Part shown: positions 10,999-22,380 of the stretch, piece by piece | Layout of the letters: each line of letters begins with the position of its first letter | Position numbering within the stretch: the first letter of the stretch is position 1 | Assembly (NCBI GenBank): GCA_013368325.1 | Contig: JAACJK010000001.1 | Span: 1,550,001-1,614,000 of the forward strand | Source of the DNA: Ephemerocybe angulata | Lineage: Eukaryota > Basidiomycota > Agaricomycetes > Agaricales > Psathyrellaceae | Length of the DNA: 64,000 nt | Reading direction: 5' to 3' | Notes under the pieces: generated by a model | Database searches by the model: none | Told to the model about the DNA's origin: nothing | What the model saw: the letters and a program-made list of their open reading frames with translations, nothing else | Position numbers and translations under genes: made by a program

Positions 10999-13334
10999 AT
11001 GTCTGAATACCACGGTGAGCAGCCCCAATACGATATTCAATCGGCATATCTGACGGTTCAACCCCCTGAAGCAGTCAGCCATTCCCAAGAATCAACGGCA
11101 GTCGGGCACCAGGATGGCGCCGCCCCAACCCTCGTAGCCTCCCCTCTCCAATCACCACAGCCTTACATTCCAGAAGAAAGACTGGATGCCTCAGCGTCTA
11201 CAGCACACTCGACGGCAATAAACCGCTCACAGTCGCAGCGTAGTACTGCACAGCCTCGGAGAGGGACGGGCTCCAAGCCTCACCAGAAGGCGAGGACACT
11301 GTCTCAGCTGGTTACGCCTGAGAAACCACTTGGGAAGGAGCCTACGATCGTAGAGAGCTTGCGGGCGCTTATGTTTGGGTCTTGTAAGTCGTTAATTAGG
11401 TTGGCCTTGGCGCCACGTCCACTTGGCTCTCTTGGAAGGCGCTAACGACATATATGTTTTTTCAGGGTTTAATGTTTTACTTGTCTTTATTCCGGTATCG
11501 GTGAGTGTTACGAACTGTAACGGATATTGAAGTGAGGGTAGAGGCTGATAACGGTCGAATTAACGACAGTGGGCGCTAAATTTCGCTCTTCCGCACTCAA
11601 ATCCACACAAGGATCTTGTTGTCTTTATCAGTGAGTTGCCACACTCATAATGGATTGTTTTCTCTGGCTCAACCTTACTTGATAGCCTCCTTTATTGCTA
11701 TTATTCCTCTTGCTAAGCTTCTTGGATTTGCTACGGAGGAGTTGTCGTTGCGGGTCGGGCAGACTTTGGCTGGGCTCCTCAACGCGACTTTGGTACGTCA
11801 TTGTTGAAATTATATCATCGATCCTTATCGACTGACTTGAGCTTCTAGGGTAATGTGTAAGTCGTCCAGAAATTCTATGGTAGCAGTAATGCTGACGTCG
11901 CGCTCCATGGCAGTGTTGAACTCATCGTTGCGGTTAGTACATTTTTTATACTGTCTCCTCCCCCCGCCTTAATATGTTTGTAACAGATCATCGCTCTCGT
12001 CAAATGCGAACTACGCGTCGTACAAGCTTCCTGTAAGTTCCGAAGCTCCCCATAGATTAAGCACTCGTACTTACAGAAACATTTCAGTGGTAGGATCTAT
12101 TCTCAGCAACCTTCTCCTCGTCCTCGGAATGTGTTTCTTCGCTGGAGGAATGAAGTTCTCCGAACAAGGGTTTGGACTCAGTGAGTAAACCCCGTGCCCC
12201 TTCTCCATATGCACTAACCAAACCCTTTTCTTCCAGGTGCAACGCAACTGAACTCTTCACTCCTGACCGTCAGTGTGATTGCTGTGTTGCTTCCTGCCGC
12301 CTTCCATTTCTCCGTGCCCAACCTCGCCGACAGTGTTGAGGCCATGGATATCCTTGCCGTCAGCCATGGCACTGCCATTATTCTCCTCGTTAGTAAGTTG
12401 CCCTTCTCTGCAACTTTATCTCCATGTTCTAACCAACTGCCGCAGTCTATGTCGCATACCTGATCTTCCAACTCTTCTCCCATGCAAACCTTTATGAGGA
12501 TACTGGTGACCATATCTTCAAGTCGACCGAATACGGTCCCCAGACCCAGGACAGGGTCGATAAGTGGAAGAGGAGACTCCATTCTCCTACTCCTCCGAAG
12601 GAGAAAGTCCGAGACACTGAGGGCGAGGGTGCAGATCATGCCAGCGTGGACGAAGAAGAGGAAGTCGAGACACCTTCCATGACTCTGTTGGTCTCTATCG
12701 CAGCTCTGGTCGTGGTCACCGCTGTAAGTCCAGCATTTACTGCCTAGTCCGATGTTTCTCAAGAAGCTCACTCTTTGTTCGCGTAGCTTGTTGCTGTCAC
12801 TGCAGAATGGCTGGTCGACTCGATTGACGGACTCACCAGCTCGGGAAAGATCAGCAAGGAGTTCGTTGGCATTATCCTACTCCCCATCGTTGGAAACGCA
12901 GCAGAGCATCTCACCGCCGTTACGGTCTCCGTCAAGGACAAGCTCACTCTCTCCATCGGCGTGGCCGTTGGTTCTAGCATCCAGATTGCCCTTTTCGTGA
13001 TCCCGTAAGCTCTATCCGTCCCCTTCTACCGCTTTGAAAACTACTGACTTCCTCATAGGCTCGTCGTCACCATTGCCTGGATTATGGGCAAGCCTCTGTC
13101 GCTCCTGTTCGACCCGTACGAATCGATCGCTCTGTTCCTCGCAGTCTTGACAGTCAACTATGTCGTCCAAGACGGCAAGTCAAATTGGCTCGAGGGTTTC
13201 ATCCTTATGTGTAAGTCCCTGGTCCCCTCTCGTTGCTCTCTCATCGATCTGACCTCGGCCTCATCGCAGGTCTCTACCTTATCCTTGCCGTCACATTCTG
13301 GTTCTACCCGGGATCAGGAGAACTCGGGTGCTAG
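10999..13334 (+). CDS. VCX1: Vacuolar Ca2+/H+ exchanger (CaCA superfamily, CAX type)
   Basis: The protein exchanges cytosolic Ca2+ for protons across the vacuolar membrane and so controls calcium. Thirteen inferred exons (10999-11383, 11466-11500, 11570-11630, 11686-11792, 11849-11856, 11914-11932, 11987-12032, 12088-12180, 12237-12392, 12446-12723, 12787-13004, 13059-13210, 13270-13334) give 540 residues. A disordered N-terminal tail of about 125 residues precedes the membrane core. The first alpha repeat is around GNVVELIVAIIAL and SILSNLLLVLGMCFF. An acidic loop (EGADHASVDEEEEVE) separates the halves. The second alpha repeat is GIILLPIVGNAAEHLTAV with SIGVAVGSSIQIALFVIP. Both repeats carry the GN-x-E/A-E core used for cation binding. 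Exon 5 is only 8 nt. Donors are mostly GTAAGT, GTGAGT or GTACGT. Confidence 0.93.
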
Positions 13335-13527
13335 CTATAAATCCTCATGACACAACCAATACCCTCCACATACCCCCCGCCGCTCCTTTATACCTTCAAG
13401 TTAACTTATGACTCCGTTCACTCTTGCTTCTTGGACTTATTGGGCTTATCCACATTAAGCCCTGCCTTTCCGTTACGACCATAGAAATTATCTCTTGGGT
13501 GTATCTAGCTGAAAGGGGTATCGGGAT

Positions 13528-15130
13528 CTAGAGTTTGGCCTTTGCAGCCTCATCTACCAGGGTGACGGCGGCAGCCGTCAAAGCGATAGCATCCCGTTCC
13601 TTGACTTTTACACCTATAATACCATTGGACATATGCATTAGCGTTTGAACCAGCGATTTGGACCTCGGGATGAGATAACGCACGGAAGATGACCTTGCTG
13701 CCTTCTTTCCACATCTCGGTGACAATCGTCTCTCCGGGGTACACCACGCCCGCGAATCTAGATCATATAGGAAGAGAGGGAAGGAGGAAATTAGATCGGA
13801 AAGATGGATTCCGAAGGGGTACGGGTGTGTTTGTTAGCGCCACGTTCACGATGATCATCGATAGCAAATGGTGTTCCTGGGCAAGTGCCCAGCACGCGAC
13901 GAAGCTGGACAGAGATGTGAAGATAATGTCAATGGTCGACTTACCGGACTTTGATGTCCTTGTACGGGCCGTATGTCTTCAAGACGTGCTTCGCAGAGAT
14001 GCCCATGGAGCAAAGACCATGGAGGATGGGCCTGTCGAACCCGCCAATAGCAGCGAATTCGGGCTGGATCTGTGTTCCCGGCTCGGGTGAGTCCGTGCTC
14101 GAACGCGTGTTAGAGAATGTTGAAAGATCACGTACGTGGAGAGGATTCCAGTCGCCGCTCAGCCTGAAGAGATACAGAAGCAATAATGACGGCAGGAAAA
14201 GAAAAGAAGAAATAAAAAGTCAGGATGAATAGATTATGCAGACAGTGTCCTCCGAGATATTACCTGTAAAGAGCCGCCTGCGTTGGGCACGTCTTCTCCT
14301 CGACGACAGCGTCAGGGTTGCGCTTGGGGGTGACGTTCGCCGCAGTAGCAGGTCCACGGTCTAACGTTAGATATGTAGCGTCAGCGAATGTACGCGTGAA
14401 TAGCACCACGCCCGCGTCGAAAAGCGCCGAATCTAAGCGCACCTTTGCCTGCGCGCTTCCCGCCAAACCCTCCAGCGCCTCGGATGAACACGGTAGACTG
14501 GTTCTCGAAGATGAGTTCACCAGTGTGTTTATCGCGGGTTTCAACGATGGTGGTCACCGCAGCCGCCTTTCCCTTGTCGAGGACCTCCAGGATCCTATCG
14601 ACCTCGCTCAGTAATTTTAGCACTCGGGATTGTCTGCATCAACTCACCTAGCCTCGTTAATGAGCGAGCCCCTCTCAGGGATAGGTCCATTGATTTTCAA
14701 GTACTGTTCTCCGTGAAGGAGTTTCGCCTAGGCCAGAATGGCAGTGTAAATACGGGGTTCTACAAGTTCTGTAGGGAGCGACAGTACGCACGGGGTTGTA
14801 GTTGGGGAGCCAGTCGAATGGCACGCCAGTGCTGGAAGGAAACTGGGGGATCACTCCGAAGGTGGGGAGCGCACCAAACCCCTCGTGGCCCTCAAAGGTC
14901 CACTGGAGCTCCTGCTCAGTCGCGCCGACGCCCAAATTATAGAGAATAACATCCCGCTACAAACAGCCAAGAGGGCGAGTTAGCTCAGAACTCACACCCA
15001 AGGCCCGGACGTATCAGTATACCTCGGTATAGTTGAATTCAACAGGTTGCTCGACATGCTTCTTGGCCTCTGCGACGAGCGTGGAGTCCTCTGGGTCAGA
15101 GAAAGCGTTAGGATCCTTGAAAGACACCAT
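13528..15130 (-). CDS. Peroxisomal enoyl-CoA hydratase 2 (MaoC-like), stand-alone
   Basis: The enzyme hydrates trans-2-enoyl-CoA to (3R)-hydroxyacyl-CoA, the hydratase step of peroxisomal beta-oxidation. Nine inferred exons (15023-15130, 14792-14956, 14648-14727, 14443-14606, 14264-14360, 14136-14163, 13945-14069, 13684-13757, 13528-13613) give 308 residues. The hydratase-2 signature is complete: [18 protein letters not shown], with the catalytic Asp and His, followed by the HGLCSMG segment. The N-terminal half has the degenerate hot-dog fold ([16 protein letters not shown]). The protein ends AKAKL, and AKL is a PTS1 peroxisome signal. In most fungi this module is the C-terminal part of Fox2; here it has its own ATG and lies 344 nt downstream of the dehydrogenase gene. 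The intron at 14607-14647 is short (41 nt). Confidence 0.88.
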
Positions 15131-15474
15131 TGTGGATTAGTGCGAAGAGGAGGAGGAGGTCGAAGCTTGATGAACGCATGAGAGTCGAAGCAGTGGATTT
15201 CCGGAGGGCGGAGAAATAATCACATGGCAACGCGTCGATCAATCTACCCCGCATTCAAGCTCGCGCCGGCTATGAGCGGCAACGGGAGCAGATACTAATG
15301 CGTTATGCTGTTGCACAGTGTTGCACCCAGAGTTGACTCAAGGAAGCTCCTGTGTACATGCACGTTGGTTTGGAACCAAAGAGAAATGGTATGATTAAAC
15401 TTTTAAAGCAAGAAATCCGAATGAAATGCTATCTACAATGTTACAGAGACCAGAGACCAGAATACAAGATTAAT

Positions 15475-17927
15475 CTACAGTTTGGCTTTGACATTGCCAG
15501 TGTTGTTGAAGTTTTCCATGACCTGCTCCATCGACTCGCCGCTGCTGACAAGGTGTCTTGCGCGCTCGTCAAAGGTGGTGATCTCCTTCCACTTGGCGAC
15601 GACATCCTCAGGTGTGAAAGGCCCGGTGTGGGGGAAGCCGTGCCCGTGGGTGCGCTGCCAGCGGGTCTGAGCGGCCCAGCCACCAGAGATCTCAAAGATT
15701 GCGCCAGTGGTCTCGGTGTTATCTGTAATAGGGAAGTGGTTGGCACTGTGGAGGAAAAGCAAGAAGAACGGTTGCTTGCTTACCTTTGCTGGTGAGGTAG
15801 CCAACGACGGGAGCGACGAAGTCGGGCTTGAATGCATCGACCATCTCCTGGGGCCAGATGGTGCTGGTCATGGCGGTGCCAGCAGAAGGTGCGATGACAT
15901 TGGCAATGATACCGTACTTCTTACCCTCAATGGCGAGGGACTTAGTCAAGCCGATGATAGCAGCCTTGGCGGTGGAGTACTGTCTAGACTTTAGTATGAT
16001 GCTACACAGGAGGAGGGCAGGATGAGCGTACGTTGGCCTGACCGAAGTTACCGTAGATGCCGACTTGCGAACAAGTGTTCACGATACGGCCATACTTCTG
16101 CTTCTGGAAGTGAGGCCAGACAGCCTTGCAACACTTGTAGGTCCCACTATGTGCAAATCTCAGTATCAATGTCATATGAGATGGTACAAGTAACTGACCG
16201 AAGGTGAACAGCGATGACGGCATCCCACTCAGCCTTGGTCATGGACTGGAAGGACTTGTCGCGGAGGATACCAGCATTGGCAATCAAGACGTGCACACCG
16301 CCGAACTTCTCAAGGGCGACAGAAACGATCTTCTCGCCGTCCTCAGCAGAGCAGACGGCAGCTGCGGCCTTACCACCAGCCTTGGTGATCTCCTCAACCA
16401 CAGCATTCGCGCCCTTCTCGCTGACGTCGTTGATAACGACGTTGGCACCGAGCTTCGAGTACATGAGTGCATATGCCCGGCCGAGACCAGCGCCAGCACC
16501 GGTGATGATGACGGTCTGGCCATCGAAACGGACTTCGGGGGTGGCCTGGGGGTTGGAAGGGAGCTTCTTAGCAGCCTCGAGTTTGCCCTGCACCAGAAGT
16601 TGTCAATTCATGCAGAGCATGCACGCAGTGCGCCAAGACTTACAACAGAGTCTACATCGGTAAGAGATTGAGGATAGTATGGCTTTGAGAAGTCCGTGAC
16701 CTCGGACCATCGCTGCTTGACCTAGAGAATACAAAACGTGTCAGGGAAAGATGGAATATCATCGAACGGAAGGAACTTACTGCCGACGGCGTGAAGCTAG
16801 CATCAGTCTTGAAGATGGCGCCCTCGCTTCGCTCCCAGCGGACTTCAGCGACGAAACCAGCGCCGAGTTCGAAGAGTTTGCCATTAGCGTCAGGTCCCTC
16901 AGGATGGCAGAGAGCGAGGACGAAAGGCGCGACGTATTCGGGCTAGAGACACGTTTATAATAGCTTTTACAAAGAACTTCAGGACGACTTACGCTCATCT
17001 GCTTCAGCATCTCAGGAGGCATAATAGTCTCAGTCATCGGTGATGCGGCGAACTGTTTACAAGTTAGACGGGTACACGGAACGCGGGGAGAAGACAAGGT
17101 GCGCACAGGAGCGATGGCAGTGGACTTGATGCCGTACTTGGCGCCTTCTCGGGCAAGGGTCTTGGTGAATCCAATGAGACCCATCTTGGCGGCACTGTAG
17201 TTGGCCTGGCCAAAGTTGCCTAGCACAACAACTCAACAACCAAGCCCAGGCGATACCCGCAAGCCTACTCACCGTAGATACCAGCAGCACTAGCAGTGTT
17301 AATGACACGGCCGAACTTCTGCTTGCGGAAGATGGGCCAGGCAGCCTTGGTGCATGCGAAAGCACCGTGCAGATGAACCTCGATAATTTGGTCCCACTCC
17401 TTGTCGGACATGCTCTTGAAACTAGGGAAATAGAAGCCATATAAGTCCACGAGAAGACGCGATGCAAAGAGAAGCCCGCAGGTCAGGTGAAGACGCGCAT
17501 GGAAACGCACCTCTTGTCCCGGAGAATTCCAGCATTGTTGATGAGGATGGTCACGGTGCCAAAGTTGTCGACGGCGGTCTTGATAACGGCCTCGCCATCC
17601 GTGACCGACGAGGTGTTCACAACGGCCTTTCCACCGGCTAATGAGATTGTGCGGGATGAGCGTGTTGCTCTGCCTGTCATCAGGAGGCTTGAACGCACCG
17701 CTTGTGATCTCATCGACAACCTTCTGGGCCGCAGCAGCATTGAAGTCGTTCACAACGACGTTGGCACCGCGCCTGGCGAAGGCGAGCGAGTACCTAACAG
17801 CGTCGGAGCAAGGTTTAGTGCCGTCCTGCATTGCATCATAGCGATCCGAATGGTATACTTACGCCTTTCCGAGACCTCCGCCAGCACCAGTGACGACGAC
17901 AGTGTGTCCTTTGAACGAGAGAGACAT
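15475..17927 (-). CDS. FOX2: Peroxisomal multifunctional protein, tandem (3R)-hydroxyacyl-CoA dehydrogenase part
   Basis: This protein oxidises (3R)-hydroxyacyl-CoA to 3-ketoacyl-CoA in peroxisomal beta-oxidation. It has two short-chain-dehydrogenase domains. The first has [12 protein letters not shown] (NAD binding), [11 protein letters not shown] and active-site YSAAK. The second has [23 protein letters not shown] and YSTAK. Twelve inferred exons (17863-17927, 17699-17793, 17511-17637, 17273-17421, 17107-17219, 16993-17052, 16781-16942, 16644-16721, 16199-16587, 16032-16146, 15784-15979, 15475-15722) give 598 residues, matching the two-dehydrogenase part of fungal Fox2 and lacking its C-terminal hydratase. 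The protein stops after NVKAKL, a PTS1 signal of its own. The hydratase activity is encoded by the next gene downstream on the same strand. Confidence 0.92.
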
Positions 17928-18884
17928 GATGTATACAGGTAGAGGAAGGGAAGAGGAATGACAGAGATCTCCCAGAGTCCGCCCGGTACGCAGGTAAATA
18001 GCTGAGTTCCATCCCAGAGCATGTGAAATCACCTCAAGTGCCCGGTTCCTTATGTCATCGCCATCAATTCCTCTTCCCCGCACCCCGAGGCACCCCGCCT
18101 CCTCGTACACATGGGATATTTGATTTCTCACTCCTTCCTTACAAAGGTGTAAATCCGACGGCTATCTGTGCTGGGTCTGCTTTGAGCTGCTTTGAGACCC
18201 GCCAGACAGCACCCGAGCATTCGGCAAGCCCTCCCATCAGTTCAAATTTGTTCTGGAGGATTTTGTTTGTTGGAGACATCCTGCGGAAAGTCATCCACTT
18301 GCTGCTCGTGGTTTCTGAAGAATCAAAATCAATTTATACGGTCGAAGTTGCGGGCCATAGCTACTACCGACTGGAAAACATATACGACTTTTGCTAGCAA
18401 GGGCCGGTGCGTCAGAGAAATCTCCGGAGATTTATTAACGGGCGAGAAGGTTGAGTAAGAACGGGGAGAGAGGGAAACGATGAAGTGACGACAAAACAAA
18501 TAGAGAGCATAAAGAGCGAAGGTTCCTTAACGAAGGATAAGAGATAAAAATAAGTTACATAGAAGGAACGAGCGAATGGGTGGGAATCATGCGAGAGAGA
18601 GCATACTGTTCGTGAGGGCGTGAGGTGGGACAGACATATCGAGAGGAAAACGAAAGAGGGGTCTTTGCTATTGCGCAGACGCTTGGATTTGTTAATGTGG
18701 AAAAGGACGGTGTGAGGAGGTGTCAGAGGTGAGCACATATGTATGGAGTATGGTTACAAGTTGGCCAGACCAGAGGAGGTAAGAATTGAAACAGCGAGAG
18801 ATGCGACAACCAGAGATAGCGAAACGAATAGATAGCAAGATATACCAGTCAAAAAATGCAAGTGAAGGAAGCGAAACGAACAAA
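17928..18884. other. Intergenic region upstream of FOX2-like gene
   Basis: This 957 nt stretch holds the promoter of the minus-strand dehydrogenase gene and, from about 18400 to 18884, an A/G-rich segment that is probably the cyclin 3' untranslated region. I see no credible gene. Confidence 0.5.
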
Positions 18885-20592
18885 TTACTCAGAAACCATC
18901 ATCTCATGAGAGTCCGAGGAACTGAGGTGGCTGATCGCCCATTCGATTGCGAAAACTGAGGCTTTGAGGAATTTCTTATTGGCGTACTTCTTGCAAACGT
19001 ATTGTTTCGAGAAGCCTTCCTCTGCGAGCTTCTCCAGCATCATCCGGAATCCAGGCATTAACTGCTCCTCAGTGTACCCCGAGTAGTAGACAAAGGCCTC
19101 GTTCTGAAGGCGAGGTCTATTAGTCATATGATTGCCACAGTCAAAAGAGTTTGAACTCACCCAGTCACCTCCCAGCATCCTTCTTGAACAGTACATTCCA
19201 ACTGCTGCCACCAAACTCGGCTTCACCCGCAGGAAGCGGTAATCGAGGAGAGTGACTTCGGTCAAGAACTTGCTGAGTGTTCGTGTCTGGATATCGTAGT
19301 CGTCCGCTTTGCTGATCTTCCTCATCCAGCTGTATGGCGAACAGTAATGGGAGATACGAAACTCGAGGGTTTGCAGCATTATCCGCTCGCCCTTGAGGAT
19401 CTCTTCCTTTGTGTAACCCTTCTCCGTCATAAAGACAAACTCCTCTACGGAGGGCGCCAGGATCTCCTCGTACTTGGCAGCAACGAACATGGCGGTGACA
19501 CCGACGAGTTGAAGCTTGACCAAGGACACCACACGCTTTGTCAGGAACCTGTCGACGATGTTGACGGCGATCCACAGGGTCTCAGGCAGCATGTGATAAC
19601 GTAAGTGAACCTGGAGGAGCCAGTCGACCAGCGTCTGACGCATCGCCCAGGTGATCTCGTTCTGGCCTTCCATGTAATCGGGGTTGGGCATAACATCATC
19701 CTGGAAGGTTGCTTAGACAAAGGCCACGCTTGAAGGTGCAGTTGAACTTACTTCTAATTCTTCCATGTATTGGAAGATTTCATCGGCGTATTCAGAAACC
19801 ATCGTTGTGTCGTACATGTCGACTTCGTCCTCGAAATGTTCTCGGACAGCATCGACCTCTTCGCGGAATCGGGCAGCGCGACTTGTCGAGACTTCGGGCC
19901 ATACTCGAGCGGGCTTGCTTTCGGGGGTTTCAGCTGGGAGGTCTTCGACGAGCTCGACTTCCTCCTCGTCGTCCAGGCCGACCATCGCTTCGACCTCGCT
20001 TTCGTGCGCGTCCAAGACGACGTCGTCTTCATAATGGTGGGCTTGCGAGGCGTAAAGGGTCTGTTCCGACACGGAGGAGCGTGAAAGACGCGACGAAGCG
20101 CTGACGGCATTCGGAATTTTGGGTCGCGCGGAGGGGATGCGAGAGTTGGCGGTGTTGGCAGAGGGTGCTGTCCGCCCAGGGCCAAGAGGTACGCGCTGTA
20201 CTAGTGTTGCCGAGTCTGAGCGTCCGCGTTTGGCTCCAACTTCCTCCTTCTCCTTGCCTGCCTTACCGCCAATGTCCTAGCACAAGGTGAGCGCCTAGCG
20301 CCTGTAGAGAGGAACATTCAACTGACCTTGCGGTTGATGGCCATGGTGACCTCTCCTAGTGCTTGACGCACAGCGTTCGTAGGCTTGGTTGCAACTGCAA
20401 TGTCCTTGGCTGCGAAGCGTCCCCCGGCGGCGAGGCCAGTGTTCGAAGCGTGTCGGGCGTGCCTGCTCATCGCGTTCTCGTCGGCCTTGACACGTTGGCC
20501 AGCTGCGCGCCGTTGGGGCAGCTAGATACGTGTTAGACGAGATAGACAAAAGGGTTTCATAAGAAGCGTACTCGGGCGTGGTTCGTTGACAT
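18885..20592 (-). CDS. G2/mitotic cyclin B
   Basis: This B-type cyclin activates Cdk1 for entry into mitosis. Five inferred exons (20572-20592, 20327-20521, 19752-20276, 19161-19700, 18885-19103) give 499 residues. The N-terminal part has a destruction-box-like RQALGEVTMAIN for APC/C-driven degradation, then a Ser/Thr-rich and acidic linker. The cyclin box begins around NEITWAMRQTLVDWLLQVH and includes the MRxxLVDWL motif, IVDRFL, LQLVGVTAMFVAAKYEEI and EFVFMTEKGYTKEEI. The C-terminal cyclin fold includes the SRRMLGGDW and YSGYTEEQLMPG segments. All splice sites are standard GT-AG. The first exon encodes only MSTNHAR. Which Clb paralogue it matches cannot be settled from sequence alone. Confidence 0.93.
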
Positions 20593-21018
20593 CGTTAGAG
20601 TTGAATTGAGTTAAAGGGATGTTGAATGTTGAAAGTTGCGGTCTTGGACGTATGAACGGCGGCGAAGAAGCGACTGGGGGTGGCGAGCTCGGTGTGTTGA
20701 GAGCTCACGACGGCAAAAGGCAGAAAGGAGAGAGAACGAAGGGAAGCAATTTGAACGGAGACTGCTGGTTGAGCAAGAAACACTCGTCAGCCACAGACGA
20801 ACCGTTTCCAACCTTTCAGTGGCCGTACACGTGACCGCGCAAATACCCATCCACAACGCGGATCGCGCCGCCCGTGACCGTTTCCCCACACCCCGGCTCT
20901 TGTCTGTTCGTCTTGTTTATCGGAGTTCAAGTGCGGAGCATACGGTCATGAATGATGTCTTGTCTATTGTGTATCTCTACGATCTATCATAGCGTCTCCG
21001 TTTCTCTCGAGCTGGGCG
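20593..21018. other. Cyclin promoter and neighbouring 3' flank
   Basis: This 426 nt gap contains the promoter of the minus-strand cyclin gene and the 3' end of the downstream-facing neighbour. No gene or clear control element was identified. Confidence 0.4.
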
Positions 21019-22065
21019 CTAACGGCTAGTAGACGCGACACCAAGCCCAGCACGATTGGTTGTGTGCTTTGGTTGAATGGGCTCAAGAAGGTGATTGGTA
21101 TCATTGTCAGACGACGACAAGCCCAGTGCAGTTCCTGGTTCCCAGCCCATCTTGGTCAACAAACCGTGACCCACGTTACTGGACGAGAGGCGCTGCGGAG
21201 GATCAGATACCACGGGCCGCGGAGGAGGTTCAACAGGTCGAACGCGTGGTATCTGCTGCTGTTGAGCTCCGACTGGCGGCAAGGAGCCGTACATCCGCCG
21301 CCGCCGGTCTGCGCGGTCGGTGTACGTTGAGGGGGAAGCCGTTCCTGAAGGATAGGAATGCTGCTGCAGCAAACTCGATTTGAGCATCGCCAAGGACTTC
21401 TTCGGGTTCGCTTTGCTGTGTAGAAAGTTGTCGCCCATCCCCATGGGCTCGGTCACCTTCGGTGTGGCCTTCCCACTGGAGTGAAACAAGGAGATCTCAT
21501 TTCCGGTAGAGGCACAAACGGAGCAGGCGAGGTCATCCGTATGAATGTGAACTTGAAATGTGGTACTCCCAATGGCAACAAGATCCATATGGTGCAGTGG
21601 GTGCGGCAAGCTGGCCACACGCGGGCGAGACAGTCGAACTGCAGAAGCGCTGGGTTCAAGCGAGCCAGGCGATTCAGCCTGTGTCAAGAACGTGCCGTGC
21701 ATCGAGCCCATGTCGACCAGAGCCCACTCCTTCTTGGCCCCATCCCAGTATGCCGTGGCGTGGATTTTCGACACTTCCATCTCTCTGAGACGTATGCGCG
21801 GGGTCACAGAGTCAGAAGTCGGTTTGTCACGACCGAGCTGGATCTCTGGATATCCGGTGAGGATAGCAAGTCGGTGCTTCTTCGAAAGGATCGAGGACTG
21901 AACGACTACCAGACGAAGAAACGAGGTAGAGGTCGTTCCGGTGACAGATTGGAAGTCATCATCCTCCATTTCGCCTTGCTCGTCCACCGGCCCCGGCCAT
22001 TCGAAGGATGGATCATATTCATTGGGTGGTGGTTCACAAGTATATTGTGCCGGAGAATCCCACAT
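21019..22065 (-). CDS. FHA and G-patch domain protein (AGGF1-like)
   Basis: The product has a forkhead-associated domain, which binds phosphothreonine, followed by a C-terminal G-patch, which binds nucleic acid or activates DExH helicases. The FHA core is visible as LGRDKPTSDSVTPRIRLREM, then VSKIHATAYWD, ALVDMGSMHGTFLT, and HPLHHMDLVAIGSTTFQVH. The G-patch is at the end: VGHGLLTKMGWEPGTALGL and then NRAGLGVAS. This order is that of AGGF1-type proteins, linked to RNA processing. From the ATG at 22065 the product is 348 residues and intron-free. A coding-like upstream piece at about 22140-22205 (LAEALDVEHRETLSVL) suggests one or two further 5' exons, possibly from an ATG at 22283, but I could not find a junction that keeps frame. 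The true start is therefore uncertain. Confidence 0.8.
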   Translation of the reverse strand: MWDSPAQYTCEPPPNEYDPSFEWPGPVDEQGEMEDDDFQSVTGTTSTSFLRLVVVQSSILSKKHRLAILTGYPEIQLGRDKPTSDSVTPRIRLREMEVSKIHATAYWDGAKKEWALVDMGSMHGTFLTQAESPGSLEPSASAVRLSRPRVASLPHPLHHMDLVAIGSTTFQVHIHTDDLACSVCASTGNEISLFHSSGKATPKVTEPMGMGDNFLHSKANPKKSLAMLKSSLLQQHSYPSGTASPSTYTDRADRRRRMYGSLPPVGAQQQQIPRVRPVEPPPRPVVSDPPQRLSSSNVGHGLLTKMGWEPGTALGLSSSDNDTNHLLEPIQPKHTTNRAGLGVASTSR

Positions 22066-22380
22066 TTTTCGACCTGTAGAGAGTATGTGGTATAAGTATA
22101 TGATGAATCTGAATGGTTGTTTCGTACCTATGCGCACAGTACCGAAAGAGTTTCTCGATGTTCGACGTCGAGCGCCTCAGCTAGCTCAGGCTGTGCTCGT
22201 GTGACTAAGCAAATGTTCGGAAATATCCGAATTGCCGCGCACGTCCCCTGCTGCTCGAGCGCTTAACCTTGACAAACCACCATCACACAGTTTAACTAGC
22301 CTTCAACTCTCCAATCGACCCAAGCTCCACTTTATACGCTTACAGAAGTACAATCCTCCGCCAATCTCCATTGCTCGCAG

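Noticed and set aside
13560..13747. Hydratase C-terminus read through 13683 without splicing
   Set aside because: The unspliced frame loses the conserved VKVKERD segment and the AKL tail; the GTGCGT donor at 13683 and the acceptor before 13613 restore both.
13528..17927. One fused Fox2 gene covering both dehydrogenase and hydratase
   Set aside because: The dehydrogenase frame ends at a stop directly after AKL and the hydratase has its own ATG and N-terminal sequence; a fusion would need an intron that removes both.
21019..22137. Start of the FHA/G-patch protein at a GTG near 22137
   Set aside because: GTG is not a normal start in fungal nuclear genes, and the segment before the ATG at 22065 contains intron-like sequence with a CTACAG acceptor.
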